Of a stretch of 33,289 nt of DNA, positions 10,474-21,673 are shown piece after piece; positions within the stretch are counted from its first letter, which is position 1, and every line of letters begins with the position of its first letter. The position numbers and the translations under genes are program-made. The DNA is from Gnetum montanum (taxonomy: Eukaryota > Streptophyta > Gnetopsida > Gnetales > Gnetaceae), in contig MNCI01029431.1 in NCBI GenBank assembly GCA_015680685.1, positions 1 through 33,289 of the forward strand, written 5' to 3'. A model generated the notes under the pieces. It saw only the letters and a program-made list of their open reading frames with translations. It made no database searches and was not told where the DNA came from.

Positions 10474-11306
10474 TGATGAGCCACGAGGTACCCCTACACT
10501 CAACCATATAAATATGAACGTGTACACGTGATCCGGTCAAAATCCACGGATGGACTAGTTGTGGCACCTAGATAGTTATATGTTGATCATAGTTCACTAT
10601 CTTCCCACCTATACTAGTAGTAGCTTTATCACGTATGGTTTAGTCCACAATGAGGTAGATGATGTTGTCCTAATTCTATGTTACTCTTGATAACAGAAAA
10701 GATAAATTTATTAAACTAATAATGGAAGTAAAACCTAAATTAGCCTATCGCGATGGTATCTATCCTTAACCACCTGTACACATCTTGGACTTCATGGGAT
10801 TACTGTTGGGTTTGTCAAGTATTTGCACTTAAATGCTCATGATTAAGGTGTACTCACTCTGCTTAATGACAAGAAAAGTAAATAACACTAAATCGAACTA
10901 TTAACTAAAGAAGGCATTATATAGTTAAAACACTAGAAATTAATCTAAGTAAATGCTACAATGATGAAAGTAATCTTGATCTTTATTGCCAATCATGCAC
11001 GTGTCCAAGTACATCATACTTAAACAAAGGTGCCATGTAATTACAAACATCACACTGTGGGCATGCATTAAGAATAACTAGCTTGGAAGAAAGAAACTAA
11101 AAATTGAAAACTAAACTACTAAAACAACTTGAAAGAAAAGAACTTCCCTAAAAACTTCAAAACTTGTCAACTGTGCTCCTAAGTGTTGTATTTATAGGCT
11201 AACACAAAGAATCACGATATCATGTATGATATCATATCTAGCCCACAATATCGCGTACCTGATATCATGTACCCGATATTAGGGCCTGGCAAACCATGAT
11301 TCATCA
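10474..11306 (-). repeat. Element A 5' LTR
   Basis: This 833-bp repeat has window ends TGATGAG and ATTCATCA and is homologous to 3703-4521. The minus-strand TATAAATA is at 11196-11189. GATATC-like boxes at 11216, 11228, 11247, 11261 and 11275 lie on its U3 side. The adjoining primer-binding site fixes it as the 5' LTR. Confidence 0.88.
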
Positions 11307-13402
11307 CTTGCTATACTTAAAGAGGCCACAATAAGATAGTCACATTGAAAGGTGAAAATTCTAGAATATATTAGAAAAATAGATATTTTTCTAGTATAAT
11401 ATAGTGTTTTTAATATGGGAAATTTTTGTGGAATGGTCAAATGCATTGAAATTGGGACTAAAATGTTAAGAAAAAAAGAAAATGTTGAAAGATATACATA
11501 TGGATAGATATATAGATATATATATATATCAATCTATAGATATCTACAAATATTCTTGATGGTGTTGGGTGCCACTAGTACCTATATTGTTGGGGCAACA
11601 AAACATAGTTCCACATGCACAATTTGTAAAATGTGTAGTGGTCTTTCATGCAAGCACTAGCGTTGTGGATACATGCATGTGCATGCGAACACATGTAGCT
11701 TCTTCAAAGCTTTTTCTTATTGGTATTTTGAAAGCATTAAGCTATGGGTTAAGTTGAAAGGATGTGTATGATCCTACTCATAAAACATCCCCTATAGGAA
11801 TCAAATCCATGCTAGAGAAATTCAAGCCATGTATTGTTGGATTAGATTCTTATCTTTAATGAGAAGGTATTGTTGGATTAGATTCTTATCTTGTTGGGTG
11901 TTCCTCAAAGAATACAATATTAAGGAACTTGCACATGTAAAAATCCACAATAATAGCTAAGGGGGAAATTTTAAAAAATAAATAATAATTAAAAATTCAA
12001 AGTACATCAAATTGTCAACATAGAGAAGAGAGTCTAAAGAAAAAGCTCAATAATTTTGGGAATGCCTTTTTAGGTTTTCATCCTTACAACTAATCTTGAA
12101 AAACCTCCCATCTAGAATAAGAAAAGATTAATCATTGCCCTTATTTAAAAGCATCCTCATGGGTTTTCACTTTTTACTAAAGGGTTTCTTATAAAGAGAG
12201 GGAGAATACTCTCTCTAAAGCAAAAGAAAGTATTAATAAGAAATAATAAAGAAATAGAAACAAAAGCTTATAACTTCCCAACTTGAGGCTTCAAAACAAA
12301 AAGAAATTAGTGCTACAAGAAAAAATTAATTATTTAATAGTTTTTTTGCTTGAAGTTGTAATTGAAAAGAAATATTTTTAAGAATATAATATTCAACTCT
12401 TAAAGAAAGGTCATAAATATGCTCTTTTTGCTAGAAAATAATTGTACATCAAAACTTCCAAATAGAATATAGAAAAAACAATCAAAGACACTTCCAAATG
12501 CAAAAAAAGGAAGTAAACAAAGGAGGTTGCCCACTAAGAATTATATTGTTAATATTTAGTTAAAAGTTGTTACAAATTCTAGATTTTCATTTCTAAGTAT
12601 GTTGGTGCAATTGTACACTCAAAAAAATAAAAATAAAAATATAAGCAAATGAGTCTTCACTTCTACAAAGAGAACATTGAATAGAAACAATTTTCATATG
12701 TTGAAAATGAGGGAGTGTTAATAGAAAGAGCTTGATAAATAAGATATCATAAACAAATAAGAATTATTGGAAAGGTTGGAACTCTCTAAATAACTATCAT
12801 TTTTCTCATCTAAAACTATAGTGGTAAGTGCATTTTTTAGGCCATACTTAATTTTGTTATGAATAAAATCATTTATTGTAATAATCTTGTATGTAACTTT
12901 GGAATTAAAAGGAAAAAATCATTTGTCATCCTTTCAAAGAAAAATGTATGGAAAAGTTTGATGTAAACTATTATTAAATTTAAATAAATTCTTAAGATTA
13001 AAAAATAATTTTTTAAATTTTTTTCTTTTTCTATTTAGACCATAAAGACTATACAAGAAACTACAATGATAGGAAATTTTCTCCAAGTGGTACATAATCT
13101 AAATGAATGATTAGCTCAAGTTTCTTTATTAAAAGGAAGTCACCATGGGCTAATTTTCCTAAGAATATCTTCTAAAAACGTAACATGATTGTAATTCTAA
13201 TACATACTAAGCATACACCAATTCTTCCAAATTTATTTAAGAACTAGAGGACCAAGGATAAAGATGGCCTGAGGAAAAAGGAAACAATAAAGAAAGTTAT
13301 TAGAAAACTAACTATTATCATTTTTAGGTTTTCCTTGCATAAGTCTATTTCTTAAAAGAAGCATCTAAACATCATCTTCATTAATGCATTTTATAATCCA
13401 TT
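11307..13402. other. AT-rich region, probably decayed LINE 3' part plus unassigned sequence
   Basis: No intact frame is present. Minus-strand frames from 13402 down to about 13000 continue the LINE reading frame with frequent stops, so that part is probably the end of LINE ORF2. Below ~13000 I recognise nothing except short repeats, including a TA-rich run at 11514-11530. Confidence 0.4.
11831..11892. repeat. Exact 26-bp direct repeat
   Basis: The 26-bp sequence starting GTATTGTTGGATTAGATTC occurs at 11831-11856 and again at 11867-11892 without mismatch, separated by 10 bp. An exact copy in such decayed surroundings suggests a recent slippage-type duplication. Confidence 0.85.
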
Positions 13403-14869
13403 TTACTGAGAGAGAAATACCTTATTTATAACAACTAATGATACCAACTCTATCTTTCTTACTACTAGTGCAAATATCCTAAGTAACTCTAGAAAAGCAT
13501 TTACTATGTTGCTTAACCGATCAAAGAAACCAATGGATAATTCTATCAATTCTATCATAATAAGCTTTTGTAGGAACCCAACAACTAGATTAATAAACAT
13601 GAATAAATTGAAGCATTTTCTAATAGCTAAAACTTTACCAACAATAGTGAGCTTTTCTTCTTTCCTTTTATCAAGCTTATTTTTAAAAATTTTATCAACC
13701 ATGTAATTATACAAAATATTCAAATTAGGCTCAAAAGAAATTGGTATTCCCAAAATTTTAAAGATAGAATTTGTTTTCAAGATTTTCCAAGTCTCGATAA
13801 CTCACTCATCAATATTATTATTACAATATAAAACATATTTTTACTAATTGATACAAAAGTTAGATAACATGTAGTACTCCACTCTTGCTAATAAAATTTT
13901 GATAGGTTACAAAAAATTGTTAATCATTTACAAGGTACATGTTGAGTAATTGTATACTATGATCATCAATTAAAATTATCTTAATGATATTCTTTTGAAG
14001 ATTATAATGAAAATTATGTAAAAGAAAGTCTATTATAATAATGAAAAGATAGAGATCTAGAGAACAACCTTCATGAATTGAACATTTAAGAGAAAAGGAG
14101 GAACACAATTTAAAAGTTGTAGCAACTTGAGCATTAACATTAATAAGCAAGGCACAAACAAGACAAATAAGATAATAATCAAATCCCAATTTACAAAGAT
14201 AAGAAATAATGGACTTCTAGTCAATACTATCACAAGCTTTAACATAATTTAACTTAGTACAAGCAATATGTTGATTAGTATTAGAAGCCCACTACTTTCC
14301 ATTTTAAGTTGCAATAATATTATTTAAGATATATCTATCTTTGACAAAACATATGTGCTTGAGTTTGATAATATCTTCTAATACCTTCTAAATCTAAAAA
14401 GTCATGCATTTAGTTTAAATTTTATAAGTGTTTTTCATAAGAGTAGTATGCCTCCAATTATCAAAATGTTAAAGATCTTCATTTTTAGGATAAAGTTAAA
14501 TCACATCTTTATTCATGTTTTTACTAGGAGAAACTTTTTAATAGCTTCTTGAAAAACATGAAAGTTATCATCTTTAATAATGTTTAAATGTTTTTTAAAA
14601 AAATTAATTGGAAAACCATCAAATCCTAGACCTTTACTCTCTACTCAAGTAAATTCACTACTTTGATTTCTTCTATTATACTTTCTACTTTAAAAATACT
14701 TTGATGCACTTTTGTTAGATAATTAAGAATATGTGTACTAAAGGCCTTGAAGGTTTCCTTGCAAAATTCTTTAGAAGAAAAATGATTTGCTAAAAAAAAT
14801 ATTAATAGTCATAAATTCTATAGTAATTGAATCATTTATATAAAACCATCTCACATAATTTTTGACTCT
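13403..14869 (-). pseudogene. LINE ORF2 reverse-transcriptase region (broken)
   Basis: Minus-strand frames match the plant LINE reverse transcriptase in order. Near 14640 there is an FDGFPINFFKK segment (the family's SPGPDGFP-FK motif). At 14189-13920 MGFDYY...NAQVATTF...EGCSLDLYLFIIIIDFL corresponds to the palm with the RQGCPLSP-type motif. The FADD-type catalytic motif is degraded to VND at 13931-13923, immediately before a stop. At 13780-13403 ILGIPISF ... KEEKLTIVGKVLAIRK matches the post-catalytic LGIPLG/LSLAGR segment. Stops and frame changes occur throughout. Its endonuclease half lies on the far side of element C, at 31905-32773, in the same orientation. Confidence 0.75.
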
Positions 14870-14874
14870 AGAAG

Positions 14875-15476
14875 TGGAGTAGGTTCACTTCAATAATTAA
14901 ATCACCTTCAATGCACTAAATCTGGATATTATGAAAAGACAAAACTTTATGCTAGAAAATAAGAAATATAGTTATCTTCAATTAATTTATTAGAAGATTA
15001 CAATAGGATTCACACAACTCACAACATCCAAAACCTATCACACTCAATTGATATTGCAAAGCATGAGGCTCTACAACCACACAATGGTTTTTCTTAATGC
15101 AAGACACAACCAATAGAAATCTCTCCCAGAACTCGAGACTAAGATATCAATTCACAAGTGACATACAAGAGAATAGAATAGATATACCAACACATCACAA
15201 ATTAATCTTGGAGTTGCAATCACTAATTGTACTCACCTAATGTGCTCACTCACACACTCTATTTTTTAGCTCTTTACTGTCAAGAGCATTTTCTCTTACT
15301 CTTGTGCATAGATGCCCTCTTTTTCCCTTCATGGATGGATACATACATTATATAAAGATCAAAAACCTTAGTAATCTTTATATTTTCCTTCCTACATATT
15401 TCCCACAAGGATTTGGAGTCTTTTAGATGTTTCCCCATTGAAATTGTCATGTTAGAGCTTTTTCATCCTTGTCTAG
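14875..15476 (-). repeat. Element C 3' LTR, first part (split by element B)
   Basis: It aligns end to end with 31163-31710, from TGGAGTAGGYTCACT through GAGGCTCTACAACCACA to CCATTGAAA and CATGTT. A minus-strand TATATAA is at 15354-15348. The match stops exactly where element B begins and resumes at 22441. Confidence 0.88.
15472..15476 (+). other. Target-site duplication of element B (left copy)
   Basis: TCTAG here and TCTGG at 22436-22440 bracket element B. The 5-bp length is usual for Ty3/gypsy integrases, and the one mismatch is a transition. Confidence 0.75.
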
Positions 15477-15487
15477 TGATGGGATGC

Positions 15488-15609
15488 GATATCGCATGGG
15501 CTGCGATATCTCATCCATCGTGATATCGCATGGGCCACGATATCGCGTACGCGATATCTCTTCCATCGCGATATTGTGTCTTCCACTGCGATATCGCATA
15601 CACGATATC
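15488..15609. repeat. GATATC palindrome array in U3 of the element B 5' LTR
   Basis: GATATC starts at 15488, 15505, 15522, 15539, 15553, 15590 and 15604, with GATATT at 15570. The steps are 17, 17, 17, 14, 17, 20 and 14 bp. Most boxes sit in the larger palindrome GCGATATCGC or its one-base variants. The array ends about 20 bp before the TATA box. The 3' LTR has only one box at this place, so the array has expanded or contracted by roughly 115 bp. A transcription-factor site array is the simplest reading. Confidence 0.85.
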
Positions 15610-15627
15610 GCAATGCGTCGCCAAGTC

Positions 15628-15635
15628 TATAAATA
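15628..15635 (+). promoter_or_regulatory. TATA box of the element B 5' LTR
   Basis: TATAAATA is followed by AGAGG. It is conserved at 21709-21716 in the other LTR and also present in both element A LTRs, each time just downstream of the GATATC cluster. Confidence 0.7.
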
Positions 15636-15934
15636 AGAGGTGGCTCTCCCTTGTTTCTCATTCTAGGCCTAGATCGTAGCGAAACTCTGGCAGTTTTATC
15701 TCTCCAGAGATAGAATAATTTCCATGTGCCCGCAATAGGAGCTCCAAAGTGAACGGATCTTTATTCAAGCAAATATTGTACCTGAACACAAGTTTGTGTA
15801 TGGAAATAAAGACGAACTTCTTGGATAAACCTTGCAGTGCATGGAATAGGCTAAATAGGACTTTATTTACTATTATTTATTATTTATCATTTAAATGATT
15901 TATTAGTCATTAAATCTCTCTCAACCCTTCTCTC

Positions 15935-16422
15935 NNNNNNNNNNNNNNNNNNNNNNNNNNNNNNNNNNNNNNNNNNNNNNNNNNNNNNNNNNNNNNNNNN
16001 NNNNNNNNNNNNNNNNNNNNNNNNNNNNNNNNNNNNNNNNNNNNNNNNNNNNNNNNNNNNNNNNNNNNNNNNNNNNNNNNNNNNNNNNNNNNNNNNNNNN
16101 NNNNNNNNNNNNNNNNNNNNNNNNNNNNNNNNNNNNNNNNNNNNNNNNNNNNNNNNNNNNNNNNNNNNNNNNNNNNNNNNNNNNNNNNNNNNNNNNNNNN
16201 NNNNNNNNNNNNNNNNNNNNNNNNNNNNNNNNNNNNNNNNNNNNNNNNNNNNNNNNNNNNNNNNNNNNNNNNNNNNNNNNNNNNNNNNNNNNNNNNNNNN
16301 NNNNNNNNNNNNNNNNNNNNNNNNNNNNNNNNNNNNNNNNNNNNNNNNNNNNNNNNNNNNNNNNNNNNNNNNNNNNNNNNNNNNNNNNNNNNNNNNNNNN
16401 NNNNNNNNNNNNNNNNNNNNNN
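15935..16422. other. Assembly gap (run of N)
   Basis: There are 488 undetermined bases. By comparison with the 3' LTR of element B the gap should contain about 421 bp of LTR, then the primer-binding site and a short leader. The open frames that cross it are artefacts. Confidence 0.98.
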
Positions 16423-18986
16423 ATGTCTTCTTCTTCTTCTCATAAGAGCACTTCACCACCTAGGGATCATACAAGAAACAGTCGGCAGTCTAAAATACAT
16501 AACCAAAATCTGCCAGTTCCTCAATATTATCGGGTGGTATATACTCATCATGATGAGTATATTCCCAATTTTACCTTTATCCTCCATTAGGATGAACAAC
16601 TACATTGGAGAGATTTGCAAGGTAACATAGTGTTACCTCCAAATCGAGCAGTCCCTAACATGCTTCTTCGTGCTCTTGCATAGATAGGCATGATGAAATT
16701 ATATGCTGAATACGTTGTGAAAGATTATGACATAAGGGATTAACATCCCACAGCAGTGCAACATCTAAGGGACTCAAAGAAGGAGAGCCACCATACATTG
16801 TTGAAGGGTAAAGGGGTCCTGCACATCCTAAGAGAAATTGGAGATGGTGAACCAATTATGACAGGTTCTCCATCAAATGATGTTCCCCCTCCTAACAATA
16901 GTGAGGAGGTTGGGTATTAGAACCTACGCTCCACAATACAAAACCCTGGTTCTGATCCCCATGAATGCCAATTGTTCACTGAGGGAACAAAAACACATGA
17001 CAAGGATGGGCACTTAGATCATCATCACAATCGGGGCTGAAGCCACTGAAGAGAAGGTAGGATACATTGCCATGGTGATGGCTCTTCTTCTTTTTTCCCT
17101 TCATCACATCATTTACCCTCTCCTTCCACATCAAGGCACAATCATAGAGAGCATAATGGTGAGGATAAGGGTAAGAAAAATGAGAGAACTCGACGAGAGA
17201 GTCAAGAGAGAGGATGAGGGTAGTCTAGAGAGTCTAGGCATGGTAGAAGAGAAAGTAGGGAACAATGTAGGCATCATAGACGTCATGAAAGAGATGATTA
17301 TGGTGAACCCCTACTTGCCACTTGAAGTATGCTAGATCTAATGGAGGCAGTGAGAATACTAACAAGGCATCAAAAAGATAGTTGGATCAAGAGACTAGAT
17401 ATGAACAATATCCCACACTTTGAAGGGGGATACAACGCTGATTTAAAAAATCATTTACAGGAATTCCACGATGCCTGCACCTTGCAAAATATTGAAAATG
17501 ACTGGCAGAAATTAAAGTTGTTTCCTAGGACACTCATAAAGGAAGCAGAGTGTTGGTACCAGTTCTTAGAGCCAGAAACCATTAGGAGGTGGAGTACGAT
17601 GTTAGAACTCTTCAAAGATAAATATCAAACATACTCTAGAGTGTCCAAGTTGCGTAAGAAGATCCAAGGATGGAAGTAAGGTACTTACAAATCCTTGGAT
17701 GCTACCATGGGCTAGTATTATGCATTGCAATATCGTTGCCTGGGCCATGGTTATGCATAATGGGATCAACTATGCCACCTCATAAATGGGCTAAAACATG
17801 AAACTAGGAGAACCCTTGAGACTTATGCCCAAGGGAGATTATTAGAACTTAGATTCCATGAAATTCATAGATTTTTGGAGTAAGTAGCCAAAGAAGAAGG
17901 GGAGCTACGAAAAAGAGAAACCACGGAAGAATATAACTGTGATCCTTCCCTCCAGAAGAGGGGAGTGAGATTCTACGATGAAGAGGATGAGTCACCACTC
18001 GAAGAGTTGGTGAATAGAAAAACCTTGCCACTTCAAAAGCTAACAATGGAAGTATCGACTAAGGTAGATGAAATATGGAGCTCCTTAGATAGTAAAATTG
18101 AAACTGTCCTAAAAATCATAGAGGAATCTAAGGAGGAATGAAGTAGTGATAAGGACAAGAAAAGTGGAGAGATTCAGGCCATGCATGTGACAAGGGTAAG
18201 GGAAAAATGAATATCTCTGATGAGGTTGTGGATTTTGATACAGACAATGACGATGGATGTGAGATATACCAATATGACCATCTTAAGAGATGTTTCCCAA
18301 TCATCTCACATCTACAAGAGTCTATGGTGTATGCACTCAACCCAAGACTTAATAGATGGCAGACACCCTGAAGGTTACCTTATCCCCAAGGTAACCCAAG
18401 ATAGTTCCACCAACCATTAACGTACTATCTAAGTGGATCTCCACCACAACCTATTGTGCAACATCAGCAGTGGCAACACCCACAATCATGGGGGATGCCA
18501 CCAGCTAGACAAAAATACCCTTACCGGCAACCAAACCCATATGGCTATTACGTGCAGCAGCCGATTTCTCCAAGTGACTCTATGGGTCACAAAACCCCAC
18601 AACGTCACTACCAAGTTCGGGAATATTTGAGATGGACTCCTTCTCCTCCAAGAGATGCTCCACATCCATACCATCCTCCAAATCCATCTTCCACTCTTCC
18701 ACCGATAGTTCCCATACCACCCACTCCAACAATGCAAGGGGAACTCCCCACTCAACTACAACAATGTAATGCTATAAGAGTTGTAAACCTTCAACCTGTT
18801 GCTGGTTCTGACAACCGCAAGAAGAGAAGACCTTTCTTTAGAACCAAAAGCCTAGACAAGCTCTCACAACCACAAGTGATTGAGTCTATGCATGCTTCTC
18901 CAACATATAAGGCTTCGGAGCTCCCTTCAAACCAACAACAGAGCTCAACGCATACGATTATGTTAACACATATAGTAACCAACTAG
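16423..18986 (+). pseudogene. Element B gag (broken)
   Basis: The first base after the gap starts an ATG followed by a serine run, which may be the gag start. The N-terminal part has in-frame stops. A basic R/H/E-rich stretch (RRESREQCRHHRRHERDD) leads into the capsid core at 17329-17679, with MNNIPHFEGGYNADLKNHLQ, WQKLKLFPRTLI and ETIRRWSTML, matching the element A core. The same frame continues to about 18200 through several stops (for example 17677-17679). After a frameshift, a proline/glutamine-rich linker runs 18456-18986 (QHQQWQHPQSWGMPP, PPIVPIPPTPTMQG). Stops mostly sit where a single transition from a sense codon would create them. No zinc knuckle is visible. Confidence 0.78.
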
Positions 18987-19583
18987 ATCAAGGTAGGCCA
19001 CCTTCCCAGGAAACTCTCTGACCCTCGAAGTCCCTTAATCTATCTCCAAGTCACTGGGAATGAACCTCATAAGGCTCTTCTTGACTTAGGTTCTGGAGTC
19101 AACTTAATCTCATGAGAAATGTATCAAGCCTGGAACTTGCCCCAACTCAAGAAGAGCAATATTCAATTAGAGCCGGTTGACCATTCCATCACCATTCCCT
19201 TAGGATTGGTGGAGGACATCGTTACCACTGTGTGTGGTTGGTCATACCCAGCTGATTTCCTGGTGATAGAAGTTAACAGTAACAAGGGGGAATTTCCAAT
19301 TATAATGGGAAGGGCATGGCTAAGTACAATAGATGCATGCCTAGGAATTCGTAATCTTTCCTTGGAAATATCTAAGGTAAACATTTATGGAAAGATCGAG
19401 AAGAAGAAAGTTCCATGCATCACATATAGTGACTCATTGGGTGATGACATGGAGGAATGCTCAGCATCTCCTGCATGCAACAAGTGTGCCCTAGAAACTC
19501 TGATACAAAGGTGCCTGTATGTAGCAACCACACAAAAAGTGGACACCCCGTGGTTGAAAGCTAATCGAAAGAGCAACCCATGA
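18987..19583 (+). pseudogene. Element B aspartic protease (retropepsin), interrupted
   Basis: The retropepsin cleaves the gag precursor. The frame is that of the preceding P/Q-rich linker, after a TAG at 18984-18986. It reads SPLIYLQVTGNE, then KALLDLGSGVNLIS with the catalytic Asp codon at 19083-19085. The family's usual motif is ALLDLGASVNLLP. It is cut by a TGA at 19113-19115 and then continues EMYQAWNLPQLKK, LVEDIVTTV and FPIIMGRAWLST, the last corresponding to the ILGRPFL flap-side motif. The DLG-A/S-VNL form is typical of Athila/Tat proteases, which agrees with the tRNA-Asp primer site of element A. No reverse transcriptase follows. Confidence 0.82.
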
Positions 19584-21234
19584 ACATGCATGGAATGAAC
19601 TGGGGAAATAACTCATGCCAACAACAAAGGCATAGATACATTGGAGTATGAGTGTTGCCAACTTCCACCCGTTAACCTAAAAACATCAATTGGGAGAAGT
19701 TGGAAACTTTTAAGAAATTCAAACAAGCGCTCATTATTTCGGATCTCTCCCTTTCCATTTAGTCATGGGGGAGATGGCCACCTATGGTAATCATTTGAGG
19801 CCCTCAATTCTTTTAAGTTTTTGTTTTACACATTTTTGTTTTACAAATTTCTTTAACTTTTCTTAGTTTTGTTTTACAACATCATTATACTTTTTCATTT
19901 CTTGTGTGTGTGTGTGTGTATCGATCTTGTCAAGTTTGTCATTTAATAAGTGTTCTTCATGATGGTATGAACTATTTTCCTATTGATTGCTAATGTTTGG
20001 TTTTTACCTTCAAGTTACGATGTTGATACTAAGGTATGGTTCTTTTGATATGACAAGAAATGAGTCCACTTCATCCATTCATCCACAAATTTCTATGGTC
20101 TCTCTTGGCTTGGAATTGTACAATCCCTTTCTAAATAAGAACTATACTGAATCAGTGATTGGGCATTTCTCAAACTAAGGAAGGACTTAAGGATTGAAAA
20201 GGGTGTGATTTCAAGGGAACTTGATGCATTTTTGTTGGCCATTCTCTTGGGTGCTTGGATGTTTTCTTCTTGAGTTTTCTTACTACTTCAATGTTACCCA
20301 ATTATCGGGAAGCTAAGCAAATAAAAATAACAAAGTCTTTGCATGGTGTGGTTCTCACGTATAAACACATAAAACAAAAACAAAAAAAACTATGAAAATT
20401 CAAAGAACACTCCTTAGACAAAATAATCATTTGGGCTACAAGCATTGGTTATGGAACTAAAATAAAAATGTTCCCTCTAACTAAGTCCCTTCTCACTTCC
20501 CATTCTCTCCTCCTTGTTTCGTCGAAATGGTGGTGGCTCTCGGGTGAAGGCATTCTTGTTACTTCAAGAGGATGGATTGGCCAAATTCATTAATGCGGAG
20601 TCACTAGATGTGGTTTTTTTGAGGCCAGACTTGGAATGGGGTCTGCTAAGTTACATTAACCATGAAATACACAAGGGGTTGTACACCACCTTTTTCTTGG
20701 GATTCCATTCCATTCTCTTCTCTCCATCCTTCTCTCCATTATTCACCTCATTGCTAGTTGTATCATTAGTGTATCTTTTGGTTGACACATTATTTTCTTT
20801 TTGGTAAATTCTTGTGGTTAAGACTTTAACTCTTGTTCCAAATGACATTCCTAGAGCTTACGCATGCTTTGAATGTGGGTTTGTTAGGGCATTGAGGGCA
20901 TGAGCCTGCTTTGGGGAGGACCCATTGACATTCCTATCTGGTGCATTAGTTAAATTCTTTCCCTTAACTTTTTTGCAATCCAATTTATTTGTTCATTTCC
21001 ATCTGGACATCCATTTCATCGATGTTATAGTTGTCTCTTTTTCTCCATCTTTCTTGTTCTTTTTCTTTCTCCATTCTATCACTACTGGAGATTCGCTCTC
21101 ATTCATGGGGGTCCGAACTCAAATTTTTTCAATTTTCTTCTAACCCCTACACCTTCGGTAGTCATCATTATTATACCTCTAGACCCATATCAGCCATACC
21201 ACAACTTAGCCAATGGACCTTTCACCGAAGCAAG
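19584..21234 (+). other. Element B interior after protease, no pol
   Basis: I searched this stretch by eye for reverse transcriptase (YxDD), RNase H and integrase motifs and saw none. A frame at 20514-20807 has AKFINAESLDVVFLRPDLEW in its first half, which I do not recognise. Around 20880-20930 the sequence matches element A near 8335-8380, marking where the two elements become collinear again. The interval 20930-21230 is pyrimidine-rich and probably leader for the 3' ORF. Confidence 0.55.
19902..19919. repeat. (TG)n microsatellite
   Basis: A run of about nine TG units lies in the non-coding interior of element B. Confidence 0.85.
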
Positions 21235-21295
21235 GTATAAACTACATTGTGATTCATTTACCCTTGCTAATATTAAGACTATGTTGTATGTGTAG
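21235..21295 (+). other. Intron-like 61-nt segment before a truncated 3' ORF
   Basis: CAAG|GTATAA at 21234/21235 and GTGTAG|ATGGC at 21295/21296 bracket 61 nt containing a branch-point-like TTGCTAAT. It is the counterpart of 7443-7505 in element A, with the same AAG|GTAT and AG|ATGGC junctions. Confidence 0.45.
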
Positions 21296-21376
21296 ATGGC
21301 AAACATACAACAATGGAGTGGATTTGGAAAGAACACTTGGAATGGATCGGTGTTGAAGCAGCTATGCAAGGAGTAA
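21296..21376 (+). pseudogene. Remnant of the element B 3' additional ORF
   Basis: ATG directly after the acceptor opens a 26-codon frame (MANIQQWSGFGKNTWNG...) ending in TAA. In element A the same position opens the ~2.7 kb coiled-coil ORF, so B has apparently lost nearly all of it; element tail sequence follows within ~300 bp. The first residues do not resemble those in A, so homology rests on position and splice context. Confidence 0.35.
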
Positions 21377-21438
21377 GATCGATAGTGTGCTTACGGATGG
21401 ATAATGAAAGATGCAATCTTGGCATTGGAAAAAATAAA

Positions 21439-21442
<4 letters not shown>

Positions 21443-21478
<36 letters not shown>
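21443..21478. repeat. (TC)18 microsatellite
   Basis: Eighteen uninterrupted TC units lie where element A retains the coiled-coil ORF. Confidence 0.9.
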
Positions 21479-21481
<3 letters not shown>

Positions 21482-21660
21482 TACCAAATAAGGCCTGATG
21501 TAAAATGTATAAATTGTTCACTCTTGTTGTCGTGAACACTAGTTTTGTTTTGTCTTGTAATGATGATTTGTTCACATGTCATCTCATTAGTTCCATTTTG
21601 AGTCAATAATCCCATACCATCCCAATATTTTGTAAGGAACTCGAGGACGAGTTTTTATTC

Positions 21661-21673
21661 AATCATGGGGTTA
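21661..21673 (+). other. Polypurine-tract region of element B
   Basis: AATCATGGGGTTA directly precedes the TGATG start of the 3' LTR and is nearly the same as the element A sequence (ATCATGGGGGTA). The G-run is the likely plus-strand primer. Confidence 0.55.

Larger units (their letters stand above)
3703..11306 (-). mobile_element. Element A: Athila/Tat-like Ty3/gypsy element lacking pol (minus strand)
   Basis: Two homologous direct repeats, 3703-4521 and 10474-11306, share landmarks in order: GAGGTACCC near one end, CACTTGAACAAAG-type sequence in the middle, TATTTATA, a GATATC cluster, and ...CATCA at the other end. In element orientation the termini are TGATG...CATCA (TGATG...CATTA for the 3' LTR, whose left end is TAATG in window orientation). 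A tRNA-Asp-type primer-binding site adjoins the right LTR, so transcription runs leftward. Internal order is gag, a promoter-like module, a short intron-like segment, and a coiled-coil ORF. No protease, reverse transcriptase, RNase H or integrase was found in the ~5.95 kb interior, so it is non-autonomous. I could not confirm a target-site duplication: the flanks are CTCAG and CTTGC. Confidence 0.85.
15477..15934 (+). repeat. Element B 5' LTR (truncated by assembly gap)
   Basis: It starts TGATGGGATGCG, carries an expanded GATATC array, then TATAAATA and transcribed-region sequence matching 21709-22014. The last bases before the gap (CCCTTCTCTC) correspond to 22014 of the other LTR. About 420 bp of this LTR should lie in the gap. 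Confidence 0.88.

Noticed and set aside
3698-11311. Target-site duplication for element A
   Set aside because: The flanking pentamers CTCAG and CTTGC share too few bases to call a duplication.
15488-15609. CRISPR-like or satellite interpretation of the GATATC array
   Set aside because: The repeats are short and lie inside a plant LTR next to a TATA box. Spacers are 8-14 bp, and this is eukaryotic DNA.
15887-16459. Long minus-strand open frames across the N run
   Set aside because: They exist only because unknown bases do not read as stops.
16555-16860. Short minus-strand frame (16655-16855) inside element B
   Set aside because: It is antisense to the gag N-terminal region and has no recognisable domain.
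18486-18755. Minus-strand frame opposite element B gag rich in Trp and Arg
   Set aside because: It is a shadow of the proline/glutamine-rich gag linker on the plus strand.
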